A stretch of DNA of 64,000 nt from Acidimicrobiaceae bacterium (GTDB taxonomy: Bacteria; Actinomycetota; Acidimicrobiia; Acidimicrobiales; RAAP-2): the NCBI GenBank assembly GCA_003162475.1, contig PMOI01000017.1, positions 150,084 to 214,083 on the forward strand, read 5' to 3'. Shown one piece after another: positions 45,945 through 54,582 of this stretch. Within the stretch, counting starts at the first letter, position 1, and each line of letters starts with the position of its first letter. Both the position numbers and the translations under genes were made by a program. The notes below the pieces were generated by a model. It was not told the DNA's origin, made no database searches, and saw only the letters and a list, made by a program, of their open reading frames with translations.

Positions 45945-47254
45945 CGACACTCGACGCCGCGGGCGTCACGCACCCCGGCCAGGTCCGCGCCCAGAACCAG
46001 GACACCTACTTCGTCTCGGACGACCTCGTGCTCATCGCCGACGGCATGGGCGGCTATGCCGGCGGCGAGGTCGCCGCGGCGATCGCCGCCGAGGTCGTCG
46101 AGACGAGCTTCGCCGGGCACGCCACGCCGGCCGGGCTCGAGACCGCCGTCCTCGACGCCAACCGCCGGATCTTCGAGCGTGGCGTCGAGCCGGGCCTTGA
46201 GGGAATGGGCACGACGCTGGTGGCCGCCGGCATGGTGCTCTCGGGGGGCCGCACGATGCTGTTGGTCGCCAACGTTGGCGACTCGCGGGGCTACCTCTTG
46301 CGCGACGGGGCGCTGCGCCAGCTCACCGAGGACCACTCGGTCGCCGCCGAGCTCGTGCGCATGGGCCGCATCGACGAGGGCGAGGGTGCCGAGCACCCAG
46401 GCCGCCACGTGCTCACCAAGGTGCTCGGCGTCGACCGCGACGTCGAGCCCGACCTGCTCGAGTTCGAGCCGTTCGAGGGCGACCGGCTCCTCTTGTGCAG
46501 CGACGGGTTGAGCAACGAGCTCGACGACCACGAGATCAGCTCGCTGCTCTCGGTCGGCACCCCGACCGACGCCGCGCGAGCCCTCGTCGCCGCCGCGAAC
46601 GCGCACGGGGGCCTCGACAACATCACTGCGGTCGTCGCCGACGTGGTGGGCGCCGCGTCGAGCGCGGGGGAGCCCCAGACCATGGCGGTGCCCGTCGTGC
46701 GCCCGCGGGACCGCACCCAGCAGACCCCTGTGGCCGCGCCGGCGACCCCGTCGCTCGCGGTGCGCCCGATGCTCTCCAAGTGGGAGCGCTTCCAGCGGCG
46801 CCGTGAGGATCGCCGGCGCCGCCGTGCGCACAACAAGTGGGTCAGCTTCCGCGGGGCGGTGTTCATGGTTGCGTTCGCCGCGGTGCTCGTGGGCGGCTAC
46901 GTCGTGCTGCGCTGGTACGGGACCCAGACCTACCTCGTGACCCTGCGCCAGGACCGCGTCGTCGTGATCCAAGGCAGGATCGGCGGGTTCTTGTGGTGGC
47001 ACCCGACGGTCATCCTGCGCGAGCGCTACGGCCCCGCACAGCTCCCGACCCAGATCCGCCGCGGCCTGTTCGTGGGCATCCAAGAGACGTCGCTCACCGA
47101 CGCCACGCACTTCATCAACCTCATGCACCGAGAGTGGCTCATCGCGCACGGACTGATCACGGTACCGTCGACGACGACGACGACGATCTCGTCCAACTTC
47201 ACGACGACGACGTACGTGCCGACGACCACCGCGGCCACGACAGGAGGAACATGA
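45941..47254 (+). CDS. pstP: PP2C-family Ser/Thr phosphatase PstP
   Basis: Protein of 437 residues. The cytoplasmic PP2C domain (about 1-235) has metal-binding motifs AQNQDTYFVSDDLVLIADGMGGYAGGE, VANVGDSRGYLLRDGALRQLTEDHS and GGLDNITAVVADV. A basic juxtamembrane segment (QRRREDRRRRRAHNKW) precedes one membrane helix (VFMVAFAAVLVGGYVVL), then an extracytoplasmic tail ending in a Thr-rich stretch. It reverses PknB phosphorylation. GTG 45941 overlaps the fhaB stop. The next gene is pbpA directly; the rodA gene usually placed between them is absent. Confidence 0.94.
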   Translation: MTTLDAAGVTHPGQVRAQNQDTYFVSDDLVLIADGMGGYAGGEVAAAIAAEVVETSFAGHATPAGLETAVLDANRRIFERGVEPGLEGMGTTLVAAGMVLSGGRTMLLVANVGDSRGYLLRDGALRQLTEDHSVAAELVRMGRIDEGEGAEHPGRHVLTKVLGVDRDVEPDLLEFEPFEGDRLLLCSDGLSNELDDHEISSLLSVGTPTDAARALVAAANAHGGLDNITAVVADVVGAASSAGEPQTMAVPVVRPRDRTQQTPVAAPATPSLAVRPMLSKWERFQRRREDRRRRRAHNKWVSFRGAVFMVAFAAVLVGGYVVLRWYGTQTYLVTLRQDRVVVIQGRIGGFLWWHPTVILRERYGPAQLPTQIRRGLFVGIQETSLTDATHFINLMHREWLIAHGLITVPSTTTTTISSNFTTTTYVPTTTAATTGGT

Positions 47255-48768
47255 GAGGGCGCATCACCGGTCTGACCGCCATCGTGCTCTTGCTGTTCGG
47301 CCTCATCTTGGGTCAGGCCGTGTTCGTCCAGATCCACCGTGCCGCCGCCCTCAACGCCAATCCGCTCAACCCGAGGATCTCGAGCGTGGCGGTCAAGGAC
47401 CCGCGGGGCCCGATCCTCGCGTCGAACGGGCTCGTGCTCGCCCGGTCGATTCGGACGCGGAGCTCGACGTACCCGTGGCGCCGCTCGTACCCGCTCGGTC
47501 GGCTGACCTCGGACATCGTCGGGTACGACTCGGTCAAGTACGGCACGTTCGGACTCGAGCAGGAGTACAACTCGTACCTCATCTCGCACCACCAGCCGGT
47601 GAAGTCCTTGGAGGACCTGCTCGTCGGCCCGAAGACCGCGTTCGACACGGTGTCGCTCACGCTCAACGTGACGCTCCAGCAGATCGCCGCGCGAGCGCTC
47701 GCGGGGCGCGTCGGCGCGGTCGTGGCACTCGACCCGCGCAACGGCGCGGTGCTCGCCATGTTCTCCAACCCCTCGTTCGACCCGGCCCCGCTCACCTCGC
47801 TCAGCAACCGTGTGCAGGACACGGCTCGGGAGGCGGACCTCGCGCGCGACTCGGACGGCTTCCAGGCGCTCAACAACGTCGCGACCCAGGAGACCTTCCC
47901 GCCCGGGTCGACCTTCAAGGTCATCACCACGTCGGCGATCTATCGCTACTACCCCGCGCTCGCCACGGTGTACATCCCGGTGAGGACGTGCATCGGCTTC
48001 GTGCCGTACTCGAATCAGACGCTGTGCAACTCGGGCTACTCGCCGTGCGGCGGCACGATCCAAGAGATGCTGCCCGCCTCGTGCGACCCCGGCTACGGCC
48101 AGCTCGGCATCGACCTGGGCGGCCAGTTCCTCTACAACCAGGCGACGCAGTTCGGCTACGACCAGACGCCGCCCATCGACCTGCCACTCGCCAACCCCTC
48201 GTACTTCCCGTCGGTCTCGTACCTCTCGTCGAACGGCCCGCCGTCGCTCGCCTACTCGGCGATCGGCCAGCAGCAGGTTCGCGCGACGGCGCTGCAGAAC
48301 GCGCTCGTCGCGGCCGCGATCGCCAACGGGGGCGAGGAGATGGCGCCGCACCTCCTGCGCTTCATCACCAACGCCCAGGGCACGGCGGTGGTGCGCTACA
48401 AGCCCCGGATGTGGCACCACCCGCTCGGCAAGCAGGAGGCGGCCAACGTCAGCCAGCTGATGCAGGCGGTCGTGACCAAGGGCACGGCATCGGGCGTGGG
48501 CTTCTTGTACCAGGACGACGTCGCGGCGAAGACCGGCACCGCCCAGACGAGCCTGACCAACGTGAACCTCCTGACCGACGACTGGATGATCGCCTTCGCG
48601 CCCGCGAGCGCGCCGGTGGTGGCGATCGCCGTCGTCGTGCCGAACCAGACGGACTACGACTTCGGCGCGACCATCGCGGGCCCGATCGTCAAGTGCATGG
48701 TGGAGGGCGCGCTCGCGATCAACGCGGGCCAGCCGCCGACCAACACCTACACGACGTGTCCGTCATGA
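47251..48768 (+). CDS. pbpA: Class B penicillin-binding protein PbpA
   Basis: From ATG 47251 the protein has 505 residues. One N-terminal membrane helix (LTAIVLLLFGLILGQAVFVQI) anchors a non-catalytic dimerisation domain and a transpeptidase domain. The active Ser is Ser220 in PPGSTFKVIT, and the KTG motif is Lys427 in AAKTGTAQTS. The SxN motif is replaced by Ser277-Cys278-Asp279 (LPASCDPGYGQLGID), where homologues have SCN. Extra cysteines flank this loop. It crosslinks peptidoglycan at the septum or side wall. AGGAGG lies six bases before the ATG, which overlaps the pstP stop. Confidence 0.93.
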   Translation: MRGRITGLTAIVLLLFGLILGQAVFVQIHRAAALNANPLNPRISSVAVKDPRGPILASNGLVLARSIRTRSSTYPWRRSYPLGRLTSDIVGYDSVKYGTFGLEQEYNSYLISHHQPVKSLEDLLVGPKTAFDTVSLTLNVTLQQIAARALAGRVGAVVALDPRNGAVLAMFSNPSFDPAPLTSLSNRVQDTAREADLARDSDGFQALNNVATQETFPPGSTFKVITTSAIYRYYPALATVYIPVRTCIGFVPYSNQTLCNSGYSPCGGTIQEMLPASCDPGYGQLGIDLGGQFLYNQATQFGYDQTPPIDLPLANPSYFPSVSYLSSNGPPSLAYSAIGQQQVRATALQNALVAAAIANGGEEMAPHLLRFITNAQGTAVVRYKPRMWHHPLGKQEAANVSQLMQAVVTKGTASGVGFLYQDDVAAKTGTAQTSLTNVNLLTDDWMIAFAPASAPVVAIAVVVPNQTDYDFGATIAGPIVKCMVEGALAINAGQPPTNTYTTCPS

Positions 48769-48796
48769 GCACGAGGGTCGCCACAGTGCCGCGACG

Positions 48797-48802
48797 TAGG
48801 CT
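48797..48802 (+). promoter_or_regulatory. Candidate -10 of pknB (TAGGCT)
   Basis: TAGGCT nine bases before ATG 48812, with no Shine-Dalgarno sequence, in the 43-bp gap after pbpA. It implies that pknB can be transcribed apart from the fhaA operon. Confidence 0.45.
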
Positions 48803-48811
48803 CGGCGCCTG

Positions 48812-50890
48812 ATGGAACCGGTCACGGCGCCCCGGACCTTCTCAGGCCGCTACGAGGTGACGCACCTCATCGCACGGGGCGGGATGGCCCAGGTCTACCG
48901 GGCCCTCGACCTGCGCCTCGGCCGCCACGTGGCCCTCAAGGTGCTGTTCCCCGAGCTGTCCGTGGACCGGACCTTCGTCGAGCGCTTCCGTCGCGAGGCA
49001 CAGGCGGCCGCGAACCTCTCGCACCCCAACGTCGTCGCCGTCTATGACTGGGGCGAGGACGAGGGGACCTACTTCATCGTGATGGAGCTCATCACGGGGA
49101 CCTCGCTTGCGACCGCGCTGCGTGCCGAGCGCACGCTGGCCGCGACCCGCGCCGCGTCGATCGCCGCCCAGGTCGCGAGCGCGCTCACCTACGCGCACCG
49201 CCACGGCGTCGTCCACCGCGACATCAAGCCCGGCAACGTGATGCTGACCGACGACGGCCAGGTCAAGGTCACCGACTTCGGCATCGCCCAGGCGGTGAGC
49301 ACCGAAGAGGGACTCACGATGGCGGGATCGGTGATGGGGACGGCGGCGTACTTCTCGCCCGAGCAGGCCGAGGGCGCGGTCGTCGACGGCCGCAGCGACG
49401 TGTACTCGCTCGGCATCGTGCTCTACGAGATGCTCGCGGGGCGCACGCCCTTCGTCGGGGACTCGCCCGTCGCCGTCGCGTCGATGCACGTGCGCAACGC
49501 CCCGCCGCTCCTGCGCGACCTCAACCCCGCGGTGCCCGTCGACATCGAGGCGGTCACGATGCGCGCGCTCGCCAAGGCCCCCGACGATCGCTACCAGAGC
49601 GCCGAGGAGTTCCGCTCGGACCTGCTCCGGTTCACCGAGGGCCAGCCCGTGCTCGCAGAAGGCGTGACCCAGGTCGTCGGCGTCGGCGCGACGTCGGTGA
49701 TCGCCGCGGGCACAACGGCCGTCGTGCCGCCGAGGGACTCGACCGTCGTGGTCCCCGCGGTCGACCCGCCCGACACCGGGATCACGGCCATCTCCTCGGC
49801 TGACGAGGCACTCCTCGCCCCGATCCCCGTCATCGAGGAGCCGGTCCGCGACGTCGCGACCAAGCAGGAGTCATCGCCACAGTCGTGGTGGCTCGCGGCC
49901 CTCCTCGTCCTCGCGCTCTTGGTCGCCGGCTTCTTCGTCTACCGGGGCCTGTCGAGCGCGACCACGGTCGGGCTGCCGAATGTCATCCGACTGCCGGCCA
50001 CCGCGGCGGCGAACCTACTGCGGGGCGATGGCTTCCATATCCGAGGCCAGGTCCCCATCACCTCGTCGCTGCCCGCGGGCGAGGTGGCCAAGACGATCCC
50101 AGCGCAGGGCGCCCAGGTGCACCCCGGCGCCAAGGTGGAGCTGTTCGTCTCCAAGGGCAACCCCGTGCCCGTGACGGTGCCGCCGGTCGCCGGCCTGCCG
50201 CTGTTGACGGCGCAGTCGACGCTGACCAAGGACAAGCTCGGGTTCAAAGAGTTCTATGCCCCCTCGTGGACGTCGCCCGTCGTGCCCGGCTCGGTGCTCG
50301 CCCAGTCGCCGCTCGCGGGGATGACGGCGCCCTCGCAGACCGCCGTGACGCTCACGATCCTCGCGCCCGGCGGGACCTATCCCGTTCCCAACGTCGTCGG
50401 CCAGGCACCCGCGATCGCGGGTGCGACGCTCACGACCTACGGGCTGACCGTTGGCCAGACGACGTCAGCGTGCACGACCTCCTCGGGCATCGTGCAGGGC
50501 AACGTGGTCTCGACCATCCCCGCGGCGCCAACGCCGGTCCAAGCGCACACCGTCGTGAACCTGACGTTGTCGTCCGGCGCGTGCCCCGTGCCCGTGCCGG
50601 ACCTCTACAACCTGACCCCCCAGCAGGCCACGGCGACAATCACTGCCGCGCAGCTTGCGCCCTTCGTCACGTCCACCTGTTCGCAGCCCGGCTACACCCC
50701 GACGGGCTTCATCGTGTCGCAGTCGCCCCCGGCGACTGCGCCGGCCAAGCCGGGCTCGCCCGTCTACGCGTACGTCGGCTGCACGCCGCCGTCGTCGACC
50801 ACGACGTCGTCGACGCTGCCACCTGGGGCGACGCCGATCCATCCCGCCCAGCCGCACCAGCACGGACGATTCCGGCGCCGCCGACACTGA
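48812..50890 (+). CDS. pknB: PASTA-domain Ser/Thr protein kinase PknB
   Basis: Protein of 692 residues. The kinase domain (about 10-275) has the glycine loop LIARGGMAQVYRALD, catalytic Lys in HVALKVLFPEL, HRDIKPGNVML and VTDFGIAQAV, and an activation loop ending TAAYFSPEQAEG. A juxtamembrane stretch precedes the membrane helix (WLAALLVLALLVAGFFVY). Four extracytoplasmic PASTA repeats follow, beginning near VGLPNVIRLP, VTVPPVAGLP, YPVPNVVGQA and VPVPDLYNLT. It senses lipid II or muropeptides and phosphorylates envelope proteins, probably including the CwlM-like protein. PknA, its usual neighbour, is absent. Confidence 0.95.
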   Translation: MEPVTAPRTFSGRYEVTHLIARGGMAQVYRALDLRLGRHVALKVLFPELSVDRTFVERFRREAQAAANLSHPNVVAVYDWGEDEGTYFIVMELITGTSLATALRAERTLAATRAASIAAQVASALTYAHRHGVVHRDIKPGNVMLTDDGQVKVTDFGIAQAVSTEEGLTMAGSVMGTAAYFSPEQAEGAVVDGRSDVYSLGIVLYEMLAGRTPFVGDSPVAVASMHVRNAPPLLRDLNPAVPVDIEAVTMRALAKAPDDRYQSAEEFRSDLLRFTEGQPVLAEGVTQVVGVGATSVIAAGTTAVVPPRDSTVVVPAVDPPDTGITAISSADEALLAPIPVIEEPVRDVATKQESSPQSWWLAALLVLALLVAGFFVYRGLSSATTVGLPNVIRLPATAAANLLRGDGFHIRGQVPITSSLPAGEVAKTIPAQGAQVHPGAKVELFVSKGNPVPVTVPPVAGLPLLTAQSTLTKDKLGFKEFYAPSWTSPVVPGSVLAQSPLAGMTAPSQTAVTLTILAPGGTYPVPNVVGQAPAIAGATLTTYGLTVGQTTSACTTSSGIVQGNVVSTIPAAPTPVQAHTVVNLTLSSGACPVPVPDLYNLTPQQATATITAAQLAPFVTSTCSQPGYTPTGFIVSQSPPATAPAKPGSPVYAYVGCTPPSSTTTSSTLPPGATPIHPAQPHQHGRFRRRRH

Positions 50891-50896
50891 CGGTCG

Positions 50897-51472
50897 TCAG
50901 GACACCTGGGCGACGAAGTTGGCGAGCACCTTGGGGCCATCGGCGGTGAGCACGCTCTCGGGATGGAACTGCACGCCCTCGACCGGCAAGGATCGGTGGC
51001 GCACGCCCATGACCACGTCCTCGGTCCACGCCGTCACCTCGAGCACGTCGGGCAGCGTCGCGCGGTCGGCGACCAAGGAGTGGTAGCGGCCGGCCACGAA
51101 GGGGTTGGGCACGCCCTCGTAGAGCCCGCCGTCAACGTGGCGGACGTCGCTCGACTTGCCGTGGACGATCTCGGGCGCGGCACTGATGGTGCCGCCGAAC
51201 ACCTGGCAGATCGCCTGGTGCCCGAGGCACACGCCGAGCATGGGCACCGACGCCGCGAGCGCCTCGACGACGAGGGGGGTGACCCCGGCGTGCTCAGGAC
51301 GGCCGGGTCCGGGGGACAGCACGATCGCGTCCGGCGAGAGTGCGACGACGCCGTCGACGTCGACCTGGTCGTTGCGGCGGACCTCGAGGTCGCAGCCGAG
51401 CTCGCCCAGGGCCTGGACCAGGTTGTAGGTGAAGGAGTCGTAGTTGTCGATGACGACGATCCTCGGCCCCAT
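50897..51472 (-). CDS. pabA: Anthranilate/aminodeoxychorismate synthase glutamine amidotransferase
   Basis: From ATG 51470-51472 the protein has 191 residues. It is a class I glutamine amidotransferase (TrpG/PabA). The nucleophile Cys is in LGVCLGHQAICQVFGG, the oxyanion motif is LSPGPGRP and the His-Glu pair is in VQFHPESVLT. It gives ammonia to the chorismate-using partner subunit, which is not encoded nearby. The location beside pknB matches M. tuberculosis Rv0013 (trpG/pabA). TACGCT lies six bases upstream (leaderless). It converges on pknB with a 6-bp gap and is divergent from crgA. Confidence 0.92.
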   Translation of the reverse strand: MGPRIVVIDNYDSFTYNLVQALGELGCDLEVRRNDQVDVDGVVALSPDAIVLSPGPGRPEHAGVTPLVVEALAASVPMLGVCLGHQAICQVFGGTISAAPEIVHGKSSDVRHVDGGLYEGVPNPFVAGRYHSLVADRATLPDVLEVTAWTEDVVMGVRHRSLPVEGVQFHPESVLTADGPKVLANFVAQVS

Positions 51473-51478
51473 CACGCG

Positions 51479-51484
51479 AGCGTA
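51479..51484 (-). promoter_or_regulatory. Leaderless -10 of pabA (TACGCT)
   Basis: Minus-strand TACGCT six bases before the pabA ATG. It lies back-to-back with the crgA -10, 30 bp away. Confidence 0.45.
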
Positions 51485-51514
51485 GTGACGGGGAACTCGC
51501 AGAGCCCTTCGGGG

Positions 51515-51520
51515 TAGCAT
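51515..51520 (+). promoter_or_regulatory. Leaderless -10 of crgA (TAGCAT)
   Basis: TAGCAT eight bases before the crgA ATG at 51529, no ribosome-binding site. Confidence 0.45.
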
Positions 51521-51528
51521 GCGGCGCC

Positions 51529-51825
51529 ATGGCACGCACCCAGAAGCCGTCGGGCCGCGCCGCGCCCAAGACCCATCGTGGCACCGCGACTGGCCGCTAC
51601 ATGTCCGCCGAGCAGACCGGCCGCTACACGAGGCCGATCCCGAAGGACACGCGCAGGTCGCCCAAGTGGTTCGGCCCGCTCGTGATCGGGCTGCTCCTGT
51701 TCGGCGCGTTCCTCTTGGTCGGGAACTACCTGTCGTTCCTGCCGGGCGCGGTGAGCCCGTGGTACCTGGTGGCGGGCTTCATCTCGATCGTCGTCGGGTT
51801 CGGTCTCGCGACCAAGCTCAGATAG
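51529..51825 (+). CDS. crgA: Cell division protein CrgA
   Basis: Protein of 98 residues. A basic cytoplasmic N-terminus precedes the two-helix CrgA module: SPKWFGPLVIGLLLFGAFLLVGNYL, then LPGAVSPWYLVAGFISIVVGFGLATKLR. The family's PSPxWY-type loop appears as AVSPWYL. CrgA recruits or coordinates division proteins and penicillin-binding proteins in actinobacteria. Linkage with pabA and pknB is conserved in mycobacteria. It is divergent from pabA, with a 56-bp gap containing both promoters. Confidence 0.93.
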   Translation: MARTQKPSGRAAPKTHRGTATGRYMSAEQTGRYTRPIPKDTRRSPKWFGPLVIGLLLFGAFLLVGNYLSFLPGAVSPWYLVAGFISIVVGFGLATKLR

Positions 51826-51849
51826 CCCCGGGCGGCGCGGGCCGTCGAG

Positions 51850-53028
51850 CTAGCCCAGGCGCTCGATGATCGTCGCGTTGGCAAGCCCGCCGCCCTCGCA
51901 CATGGTGAGCAGTCCGTAGCGGCCCGACGTGCGCTCGAGCTCGTTGACGAGCGTGGCGGCGAGCTTGGCCCCCGAGGCGCCGAGCGGGTGGCCGAGCGCG
52001 ATCGCGCCGCCGTTCACGTTCACGCGCTCCATGTCGGGCTTGTGCTCCTTTTCCCAGGCGAGCACGACCGAGGCGAACGCCTCGTTGATCTCCACGAGGT
52101 CGATGTCCTCGATCGAGAGGCCGGCCTTGGCGAGCACCTTGGACGTGGCGGGGATCGGACCGGTCAGCATGGTGACCGGGTCCACGCCCGCGAGCGCGAA
52201 GGCGACGAAGCGCGCACGCGGCGTCAGGCCGAGCTCGTTGGCCTTGTCCTCGCTCATGATGAGCACGGCCGAGGAGCCGTCGGTGATCTGCGAGGAGTTC
52301 CCTGCGGTGACCTTGCCGTCCTCTTTGAAGGCGGGCTTCAGCTTGGCGAGCCCCTCGAGGGAGCTCTCCGCGCGGATGCCCTCGTCGGCGGTCATCAGCT
52401 CGTCGGTGTCGTTGCCCTCGTCGTCGCGCAGGTGGATCTTCACGAGCTCGTTGTCGAAGCGTCCCTCGGCGGTCGCGCGAGCGGCTCGCTGCTGGCTCTG
52501 CAGGCTCCACGCGTCGAGCTCCTCGCGCGAGATGCCCCACTGGTCGGCGATCATCTCGGCCCCGATGCCCTGGTTCACGAGCCCGCCGACCGCGGCGTAC
52601 CGGGCCATCACGCGCGGCCCGAACGGGAAGCCGAGCTCTCGGACGACCGACGAGCCCATCGGCGTGCGCGTCATGCCTTCGACACCCATCGCCACGACCA
52701 CGTCGTAGGCGCCGGCGATCACGCCCTGGGCTGCGAAGTGCATCGACTGCTGCGAGCTGCCGCACTGGCGGTCCACGGTCGTCGCGGGGACCGACTCGGG
52801 CCAGCCGGCGGCGAGGACCGCGTTGCGCCCAATATTGAGCGACTGCTCGCCCACCTGCATGACGCACCCGCACACGACGTCGTCGACGAGGGCGGGGTCG
52901 AGGTCGTTGCGCGTCTGGAGCGCGCGCAGTGACTCCGAGGCGAGGTCCACGGCGTGCCAGTTGCGGAGCTTCCCGTTTCGCTTGCCACCTGGGGTGCGGA
53001 CTGCATCGACGATGACGGCGGTTGCCAT
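51850..53028 (-). CDS. Thiolase (acetyl-CoA C-acyltransferase)
   Basis: Protein of 392 residues, standard thiolase length. The acyl-carrying Cys is in TTVDRQCGSSQQSMHFAAQGV. The C-terminal catalytic motifs are EINEAFASVVLAW, VNVNGGAIALGHPLGASGAKL and LLTMCEGGGLANATII. It performs thiolytic cleavage or condensation of acyl-CoA, most probably in beta-oxidation. No partner dehydrogenase or hydratase gene is adjacent. AGGAGG precedes ATG 53026-53028 at a short distance. Confidence 0.94.
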   Translation of the reverse strand: MATAVIVDAVRTPGGKRNGKLRNWHAVDLASESLRALQTRNDLDPALVDDVVCGCVMQVGEQSLNIGRNAVLAAGWPESVPATTVDRQCGSSQQSMHFAAQGVIAGAYDVVVAMGVEGMTRTPMGSSVVRELGFPFGPRVMARYAAVGGLVNQGIGAEMIADQWGISREELDAWSLQSQQRAARATAEGRFDNELVKIHLRDDEGNDTDELMTADEGIRAESSLEGLAKLKPAFKEDGKVTAGNSSQITDGSSAVLIMSEDKANELGLTPRARFVAFALAGVDPVTMLTGPIPATSKVLAKAGLSIEDIDLVEINEAFASVVLAWEKEHKPDMERVNVNGGAIALGHPLGASGAKLAATLVNELERTSGRYGLLTMCEGGGLANATIIERLG

Positions 53029-53113
53029 GGGGCCTCCTAGCGCGGTCCGTGCGACCGATCTCGCAACTGTAACTGGACTGCGGCACCCCAGCCTCGGGCG
53101 ACACGCTGCTCGC

Positions 53114-53119
53114 TAGCCT
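53114..53119 (+). promoter_or_regulatory. Leaderless -10 (TAGCCT)
   Basis: TAGCCT six bases before the thioesterase GTG at 53126, in the 97-bp gap divergent from the thiolase gene. Confidence 0.45.
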
Positions 53120-53125
53120 CGCTGA

Positions 53126-53563
53126 GTGACCGCTGGACACCGCGACATGGACAGGTGGCTCGGCGACGGGGGCATGCCCCTGCTGAGCGGCGTCGGCGCG
53201 TCGCTCGACGCCTACGGCGTCGACGGCGAGGACCTCGGCTGGGTCGCCGGCGCCTTCACGCCCGTCGAGCTCGCCTGCAATCCCCACGGCACCGTCCAGG
53301 CCGGCGTGCACGCCGTCGTGCTCGACGCGGCCATGAACTTCGCGATCAACTCGGCGCTCTCGGGCAAGGACCGCACGCGCGGCACCCTCGAGCTCAAGTG
53401 CGAGACCATGCGCCCCGCGATGCTCGCCGCCGCCTACGCGGTGCGCGGCGAGGTCACGAGGCTGGCGCGGCAGGTCGCCTACGCCGAGGCGTCGGTGCGC
53501 GACGCCGACGGCGCGCTCGTGAGCCGCGCGACGGGCACGTTCCTCCTGTATCGCGACGCCTGA
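53126..53563 (+). CDS. PaaI-family hotdog thioesterase
   Basis: Protein of 145 residues. The hotdog helix carries CNPHGTVQAGVHAVVLDAAMNFAINSAL, comparable to the HGG...D signature of PaaI thioesterases, and the last strands are RQVAYAEASVRDADGALVSRATGTFLL. It probably hydrolyses acyl- or aryl-acyl-CoA esters. The canonical HGG is HGT here. It is divergent from the thiolase gene, so both may serve acyl-CoA metabolism. A leaderless -10 supports GTG 53126. Confidence 0.86.
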   Translation: MTAGHRDMDRWLGDGGMPLLSGVGASLDAYGVDGEDLGWVAGAFTPVELACNPHGTVQAGVHAVVLDAAMNFAINSALSGKDRTRGTLELKCETMRPAMLAAAYAVRGEVTRLARQVAYAEASVRDADGALVSRATGTFLLYRDA

Positions 53564-53566
53564 CGC

Positions 53567-54523
53567 TCAGCGCTCCCCGGGCGGGATCGTCCCCAGCCGC
53601 CCCGCCTCGTAGTCCTCGAACGCCTGGGCGAGCTCGGCACGGGTGTTCATCACGAACGGGCCGTAGGTGGCGACCGGCTCACGGATCGGCCGGCCGCCGA
53701 GGACCAAGAGCTCGAGCGTGCCCGAGCGCCCGTCGCCCCTCGGTACAGCGGCCGCGACGAGGTGGTCGCCTGCGCCGAGGACCGCGAGCTGGCCCTCGGT
53801 GATCGCGACGCCGTCGGCCCCGACGGTCCCGGACCCGGCGAGCACGTAGACGAGCGCGTTGTACGACGGGTCCCACGGCAGCTCGAGCCGTGCCCCCGCA
53901 GCGAGCGTGGCGTGCACGAGCGCGATCGGCGTGTGCGTCGTGCCGGGACCGTCGACGCCCGCGACGCTGCCCGCGATCACGCGGACGAGGGCGCCCGTGT
54001 CGCTGCTCGCAAGGAGCGTGACCGCCCCCGGGGTGATGTCCTGGTAGCGGGGGTCGACCATCTTGTCGCGCGACGGGAGGTTCACCCAGAGCTGCACGCC
54101 GTGGAAGAGCCCGCCCGACGCGACCAGCGCCTCGGGCGGTCGCTCGATGTGCAAGATGCCCGCCCCCGCGGTCATCCACTGGGTGCCGCCGTTCTCGATC
54201 AGCCCGCCGCCGCCGATCGAGTCGCGGTGCTGGAAGGTGCCGTCGATCATGTAGGTGACGGTCTCGAAGCCCCGGTGCGGGTGCCACGGGGTGCCCTTTG
54301 GCTCGCCGGGGGCGTAGAGGACCTCGCCCATCTGGTCCATGTGCACGAAGGGGTCGAGCTCGGCCATCGACAGCCCGTGGAACGCACGGCGGACGGGGAA
54401 GCCCTCGCCCTCGAGGCCCCTGGGTGCGGTCGAGACGGTGAGCACGGGGCGCGGCCGCGACGTGGGCCCGGGGGGCTCGATGCGCGCGAGTGTGGTGAGG
54501 TCCTCGACGGTGACAGCAGGCAT
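53567..54523 (-). CDS. Pirin family protein
   Basis: Protein of 318 residues, two cupin domains. The N-terminal metal site is complete: GTPWHPHRGFETVTYMIDGTFQHRDS supplies two His, and GAGILHIERP supplies His and Glu. Pirins bind Fe or Ni; some are quercetinases and others act as transcriptional cofactors. The function here is unknown. It ends four bases from the convergent thioesterase gene. No Shine-Dalgarno sequence was seen before ATG 54521-54523; a GGAACGTTCC palindrome lies just upstream. Confidence 0.9.
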   Translation of the reverse strand: MPAVTVEDLTTLARIEPPGPTSRPRPVLTVSTAPRGLEGEGFPVRRAFHGLSMAELDPFVHMDQMGEVLYAPGEPKGTPWHPHRGFETVTYMIDGTFQHRDSIGGGGLIENGGTQWMTAGAGILHIERPPEALVASGGLFHGVQLWVNLPSRDKMVDPRYQDITPGAVTLLASSDTGALVRVIAGSVAGVDGPGTTHTPIALVHATLAAGARLELPWDPSYNALVYVLAGSGTVGADGVAITEGQLAVLGAGDHLVAAAVPRGDGRSGTLELLVLGGRPIREPVATYGPFVMNTRAELAQAFEDYEAGRLGTIPPGER

Positions 54524-54582
54524 GCAGAGTGGAACGTTCCAGCGCGCGCGCTATTCCCGTCGCGCCCAGCGCGGAGGCCGGG

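Noticed and set aside
45512..47149. 545-residue minus-strand frame
   Set aside because: It is antisense to fhaB and pstP, whose motifs and start-stop overlaps are clear.
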